From Eisenbergiella porci (GTDB lineage: Bacteria > Bacillota > Clostridia > Lachnospirales > Lachnospiraceae), in the NCBI RefSeq assembly GCF_009696275.1, contig NZ_VUMI01000014.1, forward strand, positions 52,704 to 116,703: a stretch of 64,000 nucleotides of DNA. The letters run 5' to 3'. Under the pieces are notes generated by a model. That model did not search any database. It saw only the letters and a program-made list of their open reading frames with translations, and had not been told where the DNA came from. Both the position numbers and the translations under genes were made by a program. Shown piece by piece: positions 48,755-57,156 of the stretch (the first letter of the stretch is position 1; the number at the start of each line of letters is the position of its first letter).

Positions 48755-49678
48755 TCAGCTATTGAGCACTTCCTTGGCAGAGGCCAGCATTCCTGCAAGT
48801 CCCTGGATTTCGGATGGGATAATGATCTTGGTCGCCTTGCCGTCAGCTGCCTTTTCAAAGGCCTCCAGGCTCTTGATCTTGAGCACCGCATCATCCGCTC
48901 CTGCTTCTTTGATAAAACGGATACCGTCAGCTGCGGCCTGCTGTACCTTCAGGATAGCTTCCGCTTCACCTTCCGCTTCCCGAATCATCTTCTCCTTCTC
49001 AGCTTCCGCATGAAGGATGGCAGACTGCTTCTCGCCTTCCGCTTCCAGAATCGCGGACTGCTTCTTACCTTCCGCTACAAGGATGGTGGACTTCTTCTCA
49101 CCTTCCGCCCGGAGGATGGACTCACGTCTTTCACGTTCCGCCTTCATCTGCTTCTCCATGGCGTCCTGGATGGCCGCCGGAGGTATGATATTCTTCAGTT
49201 CGACTCTGGTTACTTTAATTCCCCAGGGGTCGGTGGCAACGTCCAGGGACGCGCGCATTTTGGTATTGATGGTCTCTCTGGAGGTCAGGGTCTGATCCAG
49301 CTCCAGGTCGCCGATGATATTACGAAGCGTGGTAGCCGTCAGGTTCTCAATAGCCATGATGGGATTTTCCACGCCATAGGTATACAGCTTGGGATCGGTA
49401 ATCTGGAAAAATACTACCGTATCTATCCGCATAGTAACGTTGTCCTTGGTGATAACCGGCTGGGGAGCGAAATCAACCACCTGCTCCTTCAGGTTCACCT
49501 TTCTGGCAATCTTATCAATAAAAGGCATTTTTAATTTCAGGCCCACACTCCAGGTCCCCTGGTAGGCGCCCAGCCTTTCCACAACATATGCCTGAGCCTG
49601 CGGTACAATCTTGATACATGATGCCAGCAGGATGATGATAAGTACAAGAATAATTAACAGCACAATTGCTCCAGCCAT
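48755..49678 (-). CDS. SPFH/stomatin-family membrane protein
   Basis: A 307-residue band-7 protein: one N-terminal membrane helix (AGAIVLLIILVLIIILLASC), the SPFH domain (VPQAQAYVVERLGAYQGTW...), then a long charged coiled coil with repeated AEGEKKSAIL-type units and a hydrophobic C terminus. Such proteins oligomerise into membrane microdomain scaffolds. The ATG at 49678 begins 1 base after the NfeD stop. SPFH/NfeD pairs are a known conserved unit in membrane-stress functions. Confidence 0.92.
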   Translation of the reverse strand: MAGAIVLLIILVLIIILLASCIKIVPQAQAYVVERLGAYQGTWSVGLKLKMPFIDKIARKVNLKEQVVDFAPQPVITKDNVTMRIDTVVFFQITDPKLYTYGVENPIMAIENLTATTLRNIIGDLELDQTLTSRETINTKMRASLDVATDPWGIKVTRVELKNIIPPAAIQDAMEKQMKAERERRESILRAEGEKKSTILVAEGKKQSAILEAEGEKQSAILHAEAEKEKMIREAEGEAEAILKVQQAAADGIRFIKEAGADDAVLKIKSLEAFEKAADGKATKIIIPSEIQGLAGMLASAKEVLNS

Positions 49679-49679
49679 A

Positions 49680-50123
49680 CTACATTCCCTCATTTCTTTC
49701 TTCTACGATTAGTTTGACCCCGCTGATGGCGCGTATAATCACGATGGTTCCCCTGGGAAGCTTCACACCGTCCATCACATTCCTGGCGGTCCATTCCTGT
49801 CCATCCACGCTTACCGTGCCGGCGGCCATCAGGTTATCCACTTCCTCTGTGACAATAGCCTGCTTGCCTATCAGGCTTTCCGCGTTGGTCTTGATCCTGT
49901 CTCTGTTAAAATACTTCATTGCGATCGGTCTTGTGAAAAGCAGAAGCACCACCGACACGCTCAGAAACAACGTTATCTGCACATACAACGGTGCGTCGAA
50001 AGCCGCTGCTATGATTGCGACGAATGCTCCGCCCGCAAACCAGATGGTGGTAAGACCCATAGTTGCAATCTCAATGGCAACCAGAATAATAAGCAAAATC
50101 AGCCAGAATACAACCTGGTTCAT
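49680..50123 (-). CDS. NfeD-family membrane protein
   Basis: A 147-residue partner of the downstream SPFH protein: two or three membrane helices in the first ~70 residues, then an OB-fold-like soluble domain (SLIGKQAIVTEEVDNLMAAGTVSVDGQEWTAR). It is the short form, lacking the ClpP-like protease part found in long NfeD proteins. Promoter at 50152-50180. Confidence 0.9.
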   Translation of the reverse strand: MNQVVFWLILLIILVAIEIATMGLTTIWFAGGAFVAIIAAAFDAPLYVQITLFLSVSVVLLLFTRPIAMKYFNRDRIKTNAESLIGKQAIVTEEVDNLMAAGTVSVDGQEWTARNVMDGVKLPRGTIVIIRAISGVKLIVEERNEGM

Positions 50124-50151
50124 ACAAATCCCTCCTTTTCGGCTTTCCTAC

Positions 50152-50180
50152 ATAATACTATATAATAAAAAGATATTCAA
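50152..50180 (-). promoter_or_regulatory. promoter of nfeD-SPFH
   Basis: Minus-strand TTGAAT (50175-50180) and TATTAT (50152-50157), 17-base spacer, 29 bases upstream of the NfeD start. Confidence 0.65.
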
Positions 50181-50287
50181 TCATTTGTTTCAGGCCGATG
50201 GACGCAATGCTGCAGTCCCGTTACTGTTCACACCCTGTTCGTGTCCCTGCTTGGGCGGTTGCCGCCGCCTTTTATACAAAGCATCCT

Positions 50288-51556
50288 TTACCAGAATACA
50301 TGATTGCCGATAACAATGCCTTCCCGGCTGCCTGCACGTCTGAAATGGGTGGCGGTTCCCACATTTGTGGAGCCTGCCAGAGCCTCGTTGGCCGCCTGGA
50401 GGCAGCTGGCTTTAATATTTCCGCTCTGGATGAGCCTGGCTACCTTGCCGGTTCCCGCAGGGCCGAACTGTCCGGATGCATAGATAACCCCGGAAACACT
50501 GTTGGGGTAGGAACCGCTTTTCACCCGGTTGATTACCACCGCGCCTACCGCAAGCTGTCCTTCATAAATTTCGCTTCCCGCTTCACATTGGATCAGCGCC
50601 GCCAGCAGAACAGCATCGCTGGTCCCTGCAGGCACTGCGCCTGAGTTTTCTATATTTCTGCCGCCTGTACGTCCTGCTTTTTCCAATGCCTTCCCATCCC
50701 GCGCCTGAAGCAGGGTCTGGGCCTGGGCTTCCTTCTGTGCAGCTTCCCTTGCCGCTATTTCCTCCAGAGTCTCACCCTCGTCCAGTTCGAAATCCACAGT
50801 GATGTAGTCTGCAGACACATAACCGGTGCGGCCTTCGTAGTCCACGGCCGCCCAATCTGCATTCAGCCGGATGCCGTCGCTGAATTCCAGCTCTCCCGCA
50901 TCCACTATCCGGAAAATTTCTCCTCTTGCAGCCAGATCGTATACCGCCGCATCGGCCGCAGGCTCCTTACGGATACGCAGAGTATCTCCGGTAACCGTGG
51001 CTACCGTTCTCCCCACCTTCTTAGCCTCCTCCAGCGCTTTCTGTCCGAACAAAAGGAATTCGTCCTTGGCCCAGCCGGTAAGGTCACCTGATTTCAGCTT
51101 CGTCCAGCCATTCTTTCTTTCCAGTACCGTCCCGCCGCAGTCCGCGTAAAGGTAGCCTACCTTCTTCGCTTCCTCGTCCGGCTCCTGTCTTACATTCAGC
51201 GTATTGGACACGTTGGCCATAACCAGATCGCAATCCGTATCCGCCGCTTCCTCCACGGCCTTTTCTCCGCCAGGTATTCTGTCGGTAATCACCGCTTCTC
51301 CCACGGTGCCTGTCTGCAGGGCTTCGGCAATAAGGATATCCTTTTCCCCGTCCTTCTCCGTAGCATCCGTATCCGCGTTCTGTAAATCGGGTACATCCGC
51401 TTCCTCATCCAGGATCTCCGCAACGCCCGCCCCCAGCCGCTCTCCGCTGCTTCCCTGCGCGCTGGACTGTATCCCTGCCATGAGCATACATACGGCGGCA
51501 AACAGCAGCGTCCGCCTCATAAAAAATGCAATGCTGTGTTTTCTCAATACTTTCAT
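50288..51556 (-). CDS. SH3-domain cell wall hydrolase (SleB-like) A
   Basis: A 422-residue exported protein with a signal peptide (MKVLRKHSIAFFMRRTLLFAAVCMLMAG), two bacterial SH3 domains (about 95-165 and 170-245; NTLNVRQEP and DTLRIRKEP motifs), a short helical linker and a C-terminal SleB/CwlJ-type hydrolase domain (LAALIQCEAGSEIYEGQLAVGAVVINRVKSG...GNHVFW). Relatives are lytic transglycosylases acting on peptidoglycan; non-spore roles are also common. AGGGGTT precedes the ATG at 51556. It is a paralogue of the next gene, with which it shares a promoter motif. Confidence 0.9.
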   Translation of the reverse strand: MKVLRKHSIAFFMRRTLLFAAVCMLMAGIQSSAQGSSGERLGAGVAEILDEEADVPDLQNADTDATEKDGEKDILIAEALQTGTVGEAVITDRIPGGEKAVEEAADTDCDLVMANVSNTLNVRQEPDEEAKKVGYLYADCGGTVLERKNGWTKLKSGDLTGWAKDEFLLFGQKALEEAKKVGRTVATVTGDTLRIRKEPAADAAVYDLAARGEIFRIVDAGELEFSDGIRLNADWAAVDYEGRTGYVSADYITVDFELDEGETLEEIAAREAAQKEAQAQTLLQARDGKALEKAGRTGGRNIENSGAVPAGTSDAVLLAALIQCEAGSEIYEGQLAVGAVVINRVKSGSYPNSVSGVIYASGQFGPAGTGKVARLIQSGNIKASCLQAANEALAGSTNVGTATHFRRAGSREGIVIGNHVFW

Positions 51557-51690
51557 AGTATAACCCCTGTAAAGTGTTTTACACTTCCCCTCATGCCGCC
51601 TCTGCGGCACAGATAAGATATTGAAAAATAGCTGTTCCATAATTCCCGCCGCGGGACAGCCTTCTAATTCCGCTCCGCTTCCCGCCAGAT

Positions 51691-51728
51691 ATTACAAACA
51701 TGTTAACAATTGTTGCAAAATTTGTCAA
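51691..51728 (-). promoter_or_regulatory. promoter and repeat motif of hydrolase A
   Basis: Minus-strand TTGACA (51723-51728) and TAACAT (51700-51705) are 17 bases apart. Overlapping the -10 is TGTTAA-N6-TGTAAT (51691-51708), the same layout as the motif near the paralogue's promoter. Confidence 0.65.
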
Positions 51729-51827
51729 GTTTTGTAAAAAAACAGACATATTAGCAGTAACAACACCAGGGAGTTCAACTGTTATTGTTGATAACTTATT
51801 TTTCATATGCCGCCTGTGGCAGGTAAG

Positions 51828-51864
51828 AAAAAAAGACGGCTGGATAATATATACTCCAACCGCC
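51828..51864 (-). terminator. terminator of hydrolase B
   Basis: Minus-strand GGCGGTTGGA (51855-51864) pairs with TCCAGCCGTC (51835-51844) with two G-U pairs, followed by seven U. It separates the two hydrolase genes. Confidence 0.85.
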
Positions 51865-51950
51865 TTTTGCTCTTTTGTCTGTTTCGTTTTATCCAATGTA
51901 ACAGTTCAGAACATCCAATATTTTCGCCCTACTGAACAGTTACTATTCAA

Positions 51951-52988
51951 TTAATAAAAAACATGATTGCCGATGACCTGCCCATGTCTTCCGTTTACCC
52001 TTCGGAAATAAAGCTTATCTCCTACAGGCTCGGAACCTGCAAGCGCTTCAATGGCCGCCTGTCTGCAGGACTGACTGATATCGCCGGTGGAAAGGGTTCT
52101 GGAAAGGCTTCCGTTCCTTACCGGGCTGAACTGGCCGGCCGCATAGATAACATCCGGAATACTGCTTGGATGTTCTGCAGCTTCCACACGGTTCATAACC
52201 ACGCTGCCAACCGCAACCTGGCCCACATAGGGCTCGCCGCCGGCTTCACACTGGATGAGCGCTGCAAGCAGCTCCACATCCTGGGGGGTAACGCCCGACT
52301 GCGCGATAACCGCCTGCTGTGCCGCCTGAACCGCGGCTGCCTGCGCCTGCTCGGCTGCGATTCTTGCCGCTTCTTCGGCCGCCTTCTGTGCTTCCTCAGC
52401 TGCGATTCTTGCCGCTTCTTCCGCGGCCTTCTGTGCTTCCTCGGCTGCGATTCTTGCCGCTTCTTCCGCGGCCTTTTGCGCTTCCTCGGCTGCTTTCCTT
52501 GCCGCTTCTTCAGCCGCGAAGTTATCCTTAGCCGCAGAATCGGTTCCGTTCGAACTGCTCTCAGACATTCTGTCCTGAGCGGCTGTGTCGGCGGGATGGG
52601 TCTCTTCTGTCTGTAAATCCTGTGTCTGTTCTGTCTGCTCTTCCGTATCGCCCGGATTCTGTGTTTCCTCCGGGTTTACCGGCGCGATATCATCTAATGT
52701 ATCACTGCCGTCTGTCAGGTGCTCGCTTTCCACCCAGCCGGTGATATCACCGACCTGTACCTTCATCCATCTGCCGCTGTTCTCAAGGACCTTAGCCTGT
52801 GTCCCGGATAACGTTGCCAGCACCGGAGAGGTATCATCAGCTTCTGCATGGACATCTGCCACACTGGCCGTTTCAACCAGCATCACACCATTTGCCATAG
52901 CGGTTGTTCCGCATGCGGAGCTGAGCACCATAATACCTGTCAGCCATCCGGCAGCATGCTTCCACAACCTTCTGCCATTTGTGTTCAT
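51951..52988 (-). CDS. SH3-domain cell wall hydrolase (SleB-like) B
   Basis: A 345-residue exported paralogue of hydrolase A: signal peptide (HAAGWLTGIMVLSSACGTTAMA), one SH3 domain (about 38-93), an acidic Thr/Gln linker, then a helical repeat of about four 15-residue units (AAEEAARIAAEEAQK), and the SleB/CwlJ-type domain (LAALIQCEAGGEPYVGQVAVGSVVMNRVEAA...GNHVFY). The repeat is encoded by near-identical 45-bp units (about 52341-52521), prone to length change. GGAGGTTATTT precedes the ATG. Confidence 0.9.
   Translation of the reverse strand: MNTNGRRLWKHAAGWLTGIMVLSSACGTTAMANGVMLVETASVADVHAEADDTSPVLATLSGTQAKVLENSGRWMKVQVGDITGWVESEHLTDGSDTLDDIAPVNPEETQNPGDTEEQTEQTQDLQTEETHPADTAAQDRMSESSSNGTDSAAKDNFAAEEAARKAAEEAQKAAEEAARIAAEEAQKAAEEAARIAAEEAQKAAEEAARIAAEQAQAAAVQAAQQAVIAQSGVTPQDVELLAALIQCEAGGEPYVGQVAVGSVVMNRVEAAEHPSSIPDVIYAAGQFSPVRNGSLSRTLSTGDISQSCRQAAIEALAGSEPVGDKLYFRRVNGRHGQVIGNHVFY
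52341..52521. repeat. 45-bp tandem repeat inside hydrolase B
   Basis: Roughly four in-frame 45-bp units encode the Ala/Glu-rich AAEEAARIAAEEAQK linker. Units differ by only a few bases, so recombination could change linker length without breaking the frame. Confidence 0.8.
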
Positions 52989-53041
52989 AAATAACCTCCA
53001 ATTTCAGCGTTCCCTGGGTCAGTGGGAACTTTTTCACAATT

Positions 53042-53103
53042 GTTACAAAGTTGTTAACAAATGTTACGTCTGATATCATATCAACATTATGCCCATTTGT
53101 CAA
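53042..53103 (-). promoter_or_regulatory. promoter and repeat motif of hydrolase B
   Basis: Minus-strand TTGACA (53098-53103) and TATGAT (53075-53080) are 17 bases apart. Downstream is TGTTAA-N6-TGTAAC (53042-53059), matching the motif at hydrolase A. The spacing differs by one base from the TGTWA-repeat of WalR boxes. The rest of 53104-53260 is A/T-rich with no gene. Confidence 0.7.
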
Positions 53104-53260
53104 CCCCTCAATACAATCCGCTAAAACTCAGGGTTTTCGACCACTTTTGCGCTTTAAATCAATATTATAAGGAAGTAAAATTTATGTTTTAACAATTATT
53201 TTTTATATTATTTCGACATAGTTTTTACATATTATTCTTTTTTTCTTAATATTTTATTGC

Positions 53261-53303
53261 AAAAAAGTTGCTCCCGCGTACTTTTTTCTACGCAGGGAGC
53301 AAC
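53261..53303 (-). terminator. proC terminator
   Basis: GTTGCTCCCGCGTA (53267-53280) pairs with TACGCAGGGAGCAAC (53289-53303) apart from one mismatch. On the minus strand the hairpin is followed by six U. Flanking A/T runs could also allow action on the other strand. Confidence 0.88.
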
Positions 53304-53348
53304 TTTTCTTAAGATTTTCTTCAGAAGATTATCTAATTGTTACAATTA

Positions 53349-54143
53349 TTACATTTTTCTCGATTTTTCCACACAGGTAATGACCGCATCCATTACTGTG
53401 CCGCGGAAATTATTTTTCTCCAGCATCTTTATCCCCTGAATGGTCGTGCCTCCGGGAGAGCATACCATATCCTTCAGTTCTCCGGGGTGGCTGCCGGTTT
53501 CCAGAACCAGCTTCGCGCTTCCAAGCACCGCCTGGGCCGCGAATTCATAGGCCTGCGCCCGGGGCATTCCTTCCGCTACCGCCCCGTCCGCAAGGGCCTC
53601 GATAAACAGGAAAACAAAGGCCGGGGAACTTCCGCTGACTGCGCCCACCACATCCATCATTTTCTCAGAAACCTCCACCGCCTTTCCGAAGCTTCCGAGA
53701 ATCTCCAGCACCGTATCCCGGGCCTTTGAACCGACCTCCGGTGAGGCGCAGACGCCCGTACAGCCTTCCCCTACCAGCGCAGGCGTATTGGGCATGCATC
53801 TGACCACAGGAAGCCTCTGTCCGAATTTTTCCTGAAGCCATGCTATGGTTTTTCCCGGCGCCAGGCTGATTATCGTTTTGCCTTCCCAGGAAATACCTTT
53901 TATTTCTTCAATGACTTCTTCAAAAAACTGGGGCTTTACCGCAAGCACAAGTATTTCCGCCTGTTCCGCCACTTCCCTGTTGCAGGATGCGGTACGGATT
54001 TTACAGCTGTCCTCCATTTTTTTTCTGGTAGCTTCCGTTTTCGCACTGCCGCAGATGTCCTCCGGCTTTACGATACCCTTGTCCAGCATGCCGCCGATGA
54101 CGGCCCGGGCCATATTTCCAAGTCCGATGAATCCTATTGTCAT
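53349..54143 (-). CDS. proC: pyrroline-5-carboxylate reductase
   Basis: Last step of proline synthesis. The 264-residue protein starts with the NAD(P) motif MTIGFIGLGNMARAVIGG and has VLAVKPQFFEEV, RCMPNTPALVGEGCT, the conserved VSGSSPAFVFLFIEALADG and CSPGGTTIQGI. The ATG at 54143 follows AAGGAGCGAAT; the longer upstream frame is rejected because it overlaps the rRNA methyltransferase-proC gap without a start signal. Last gene of the ktrB-ktrA-spoU-proC string. Confidence 0.96.
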   Translation of the reverse strand: MTIGFIGLGNMARAVIGGMLDKGIVKPEDICGSAKTEATRKKMEDSCKIRTASCNREVAEQAEILVLAVKPQFFEEVIEEIKGISWEGKTIISLAPGKTIAWLQEKFGQRLPVVRCMPNTPALVGEGCTGVCASPEVGSKARDTVLEILGSFGKAVEVSEKMMDVVGAVSGSSPAFVFLFIEALADGAVAEGMPRAQAYEFAAQAVLGSAKLVLETGSHPGELKDMVCSPGGTTIQGIKMLEKNNFRGTVMDAVITCVEKSRKM

Positions 54144-54198
54144 ATTCGCTCCTTCCTGATTGCTTCCGCTTTCTGTCCTTTTTCCCGGTGCATTGTTT

Positions 54199-54975
54199 TC
54201 ATCCTCCGCGGCGCTGCCTTGCCGCCTCATACATGAGAATCCCTGATGCCATGGCGGCGTTGAGAGATTCCACGCGACCCTCCATGGGGATTTTGATATA
54301 GGTATCGGCCAGCGCGGCGGTTTCCTCCCGCAGGCCGTTTCCTTCATTGCCGATCAAAAAGGCGCTGCCCTTCCGGTAATCTTCGCCGTCGTACCAGCTT
54401 TTTCCCTTCAGATGTGCCGCAAACAGACGGATTCCCGCTGCCTTCAGCTGCACTGACGTCTCCTCCAGGGAGGAAACATAGACGAACGGCACCCGGTAAA
54501 TGCTTCCCATGGTGGAACGTATGGTTTTGGGATTATAAATATCCGCCGTTTCCCGGCTCATGATAACGCCTCCGATTCCGGCGCCCTCCCCGGTGCGCAA
54601 TATGGTCCCCAGATTGCCCGGATCCTGGATATCCTCCAGAATCATGAGCAGCGGGTTCTTTGCTGCAAGAAGGTCTGCAAGCGCATATTTTTTCTGCCGC
54701 ATTACGCACAGGATTCCCTGCGGCGCCGCGGTATCACTCATCCTGCGGAAGACCTCCTCCGACACGGTTTCAAAGGGACGTCCGGCCAGCTTCTCCATAC
54801 AGGCCGCATTCTGAAAGCCTTCCATGGCATATATTTCTTCAATTTCTTTTTCCGGCGCTTCCAGAAACATTTTCACGCCTTCCACCACGTATTTGCCCTC
54901 CTGCCTGCGCTCCTTTGCCTTCTGGTTCAGCGCGGCCACTTTTTTAACACGGGTGTTGGATGCCGATGTAATCAT
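54199..54975 (-). CDS. SpoU-family RNA 2'-O-methyltransferase
   Basis: A 258-residue SPOUT enzyme with an N-terminal RNA-binding extension (VKKVAALNQKAKERRQEGKYVVEGVKMF) and the knotted domain motifs LEDIQDPGNLGTILRTGEGAGIGGV, FLIGNEGNGL and IPMEGRVESLNAAMASGILMYE. It methylates rRNA or tRNA ribose, but the target cannot be read from sequence. It lies 24 bases after ktrA. Confidence 0.92.
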   Translation of the reverse strand: MITSASNTRVKKVAALNQKAKERRQEGKYVVEGVKMFLEAPEKEIEEIYAMEGFQNAACMEKLAGRPFETVSEEVFRRMSDTAAPQGILCVMRQKKYALADLLAAKNPLLMILEDIQDPGNLGTILRTGEGAGIGGVIMSRETADIYNPKTIRSTMGSIYRVPFVYVSSLEETSVQLKAAGIRLFAAHLKGKSWYDGEDYRKGSAFLIGNEGNGLREETAALADTYIKIPMEGRVESLNAAMASGILMYEAARQRRGG

Positions 54976-54999
54976 TAACTGTTCCTGCCTTTCTGCGGC

Positions 55000-55653
55000 C
55001 TACAGCTGCTTTAACAGCTTTCTGGCAGTCTCGTGGGAAGCAAGCACAATCAGATGCTCCCCATCCTCTATGAAATCATCCGCAGAGGGCATGATGTGGG
55101 ATTCGCAGCCTTCCTTCTTAATCCCGATGATCGTAACGCGGTAGCGCGCCGCAATGTTAGATTCCCGGATGGATTTGCCCACCCATTCCTTCAACGGGCT
55201 GATTTCATAAATACCGTATTTGGAAGAGATTTCAATATAATCAAACACATTATCCATGCTGAACCTGGCCGCACAGCGCTCGGCAATATCCTTTTCCGGA
55301 TAAATAACCTCGTCCGCGCCGTTGCGCAGCAGGAATTTGGCCTGAATATCCCTGGTCGCCTTGCTCACCACATGCTTTCCGCCCATTTCCTTTACCAGGC
55401 TGGTAATTTCCAGGCTGCTCTGGAAGTTCGTGCCGATACAGATAAAAATCACGTCAAAATTGCCGATTCCAAGGCTGCGCAGCACTTCAGGATTCGTGCA
55501 GTCCCCGATTTTGGAGCTGGTAGCGTAGGGAACAAGGCCTTCCAGCTTCCTTTCATCACTGTCAATTATCATGACATCATTTCCCAGGTCGAGAAGGTTG
55601 GAGGCAAGATGCTGCCCAAAACGCCCCAAACCGATAACAAGCATAGATTTCAT
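55000..55653 (-). CDS. ktrA: Ktr potassium uptake regulatory subunit
   Basis: A 217-residue RCK protein: an N-terminal Rossmann domain with GLGRFGQHLASNLLDLGNDVMIIDSDE, and an RCK-C domain in the last ~75 residues. It gates the KtrB membrane subunit in response to ATP/ADP and, in several Firmicutes, c-di-AMP. It follows ktrB by 24 bases. KtrA versus KtrC type cannot be decided by eye. Confidence 0.92.
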   Translation of the reverse strand: MKSMLVIGLGRFGQHLASNLLDLGNDVMIIDSDERKLEGLVPYATSSKIGDCTNPEVLRSLGIGNFDVIFICIGTNFQSSLEITSLVKEMGGKHVVSKATRDIQAKFLLRNGADEVIYPEKDIAERCAARFSMDNVFDYIEISSKYGIYEISPLKEWVGKSIRESNIAARYRVTIIGIKKEGCESHIMPSADDFIEDGEHLIVLASHETARKLLKQL

Positions 55654-55677
55654 AGTAATTATTTATCCTCCTTAGAA

Positions 55678-57021
55678 TTATCCCACCACAATTTTTTCCA
55701 CCGGCTGCTTCACCGGAGGCTCCGGCTTGCTTCTGGCAAAAACAAGGGTAAAGGTCAGGCTTCCCAGCCTGCCGCAGTACATGAGCAAAATGATGACGAT
55801 ACGGGACAACGGCACCAGTTCCCTGGTAATTCCCGTTGTCATTCCCACCGTCCCAATGGCGGAAAACACCTCAAACAGCGCGTCCGAAAGCTTCAGCGGC
55901 TGCGCCGACATGATAATGAGGGCCGCTGCCACGGCCAGTCCCAGGTCGATGGTAACAATGGCGCTGGCTCTCTTTACCGCGCTCTCCTCCAGACGTCTGT
56001 CCAGAATATTGACTCCATGGGTCCCCCGCACCATGGCTATGGTGGAAAGAACCATGACGACCGCAGTGGTCACTTTCACGCCGCCCGCCGTAGAACCGGG
56101 GCTGCCGCCGATAAACATAAGAACCATCGTTAAAAATTTGCTGGAATCCTTCAGCGCGGCGGTGTCCACACTGTTAAAGCCCGCAGTCCTGGGCGTTACC
56201 GAGCTGAACAGGGAGCCCAAAATCCTCTCCCTGACATTCATTCCGGCCAGCACATTGTCCTTTTCCATCAGGTAAAAAAGCAGGGCTCCGCCGAAAATCA
56301 GGATCCCTGTGGTAATCAGTACGATCTTGGTGTGCAGAAGATATTTTTTGAAATTCAGTCTGTTTCTGTGGATATCATCCCAGACAAGGAAGCCTGCCCC
56401 GCCGATTATAATCAAGGCCATAATGGTCAGATTCACCAGGATATCCCCTTCATACGCCACCAGCGAGCTGTAAGCCTCATTTCTGCCCATCAGGTCAAAG
56501 CCGGCGTTGCAGAAAGCTGAAATCGCATGGAAAATCCCCATATAACAGCCTCTCCAGAACCCATACTGCGGCACAAAGCGGATGGATAGCAGCAGGGCGC
56601 CTGTCAGCTCAAAGGCAAAGGTGCCCATCACAATCTTGCGGACCAGCTTTACCACGCCGGCCAGTTCAATGGTGCTCACGCTTTCATGGATGGCCTCCCT
56701 TTCCTTCAGCCCGATTTTCTTTTTCAAAAGGACCGCGATATAGCTGCCGATAGTGATGAAGCCCAGGCCTCCGATCTGTATCAGGGTCAAAATGACCAGC
56801 TGTCCGAACAGGCTCCAGTTCTGATAGGTATCCGCCACCACCAGACCGGTCACGCAGGTGGCCGAGGTAGCCGTAAACAGGGCGTCCAGAAAGGGCATCC
56901 ATTCCCTGCTGCGGGTGGAAACCGGGAGGCATAAAAGAAGCGCTCCCATCAGTATAATGAGGGCAAAGCCCAGGGCAAGCATTCTGGTATACGGCATTTT
57001 CTGTTTTTTCTTAGTCAGCAT
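55678..57021 (-). CDS. ktrB: Ktr/Trk potassium uptake membrane subunit
   Basis: A 447-residue SKT-superfamily channel with the four pseudo-repeated pore regions, including FTATSATCVTGL, FHAISAFCNAGFDL, SSVTPRTAGFNSVD and FSAIGTVGMTTGIT; the filter glycines are present. The ATG at 57021 (MLTKKKQK) follows GGAAG and is preferred over codons upstream. Encoded with ktrA, forming a K+ (possibly Na+-coupled) uptake system. Confidence 0.92.
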   Translation of the reverse strand: MLTKKKQKMPYTRMLALGFALIILMGALLLCLPVSTRSREWMPFLDALFTATSATCVTGLVVADTYQNWSLFGQLVILTLIQIGGLGFITIGSYIAVLLKKKIGLKEREAIHESVSTIELAGVVKLVRKIVMGTFAFELTGALLLSIRFVPQYGFWRGCYMGIFHAISAFCNAGFDLMGRNEAYSSLVAYEGDILVNLTIMALIIIGGAGFLVWDDIHRNRLNFKKYLLHTKIVLITTGILIFGGALLFYLMEKDNVLAGMNVRERILGSLFSSVTPRTAGFNSVDTAALKDSSKFLTMVLMFIGGSPGSTAGGVKVTTAVVMVLSTIAMVRGTHGVNILDRRLEESAVKRASAIVTIDLGLAVAAALIIMSAQPLKLSDALFEVFSAIGTVGMTTGITRELVPLSRIVIILLMYCGRLGSLTFTLVFARSKPEPPVKQPVEKIVVG

Positions 57022-57105
57022 AATTAATCTTCCATCGTAACTGTTTAAGTCCCGCACAGTTACCTTCTGTTAAGTCCCCGTAAACAGGCCGCGGGAATAA
57101 ACAGG

Positions 57106-57132
57106 AAGGCGCCGGTTCACACCGGACGCCTT
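57106..57132 (-). terminator. pfkA terminator
   Basis: Minus-strand AAGGCG(T)CCGGT pairs with ACCGGCGCCTT around a 4-base loop, 24 bases after the pfkA stop. The following U-tract is weak (CCTGTTTATT). Confidence 0.7.
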
Positions 57133-57156
57133 TATTTCCTTTCTGATTCAGCATTC

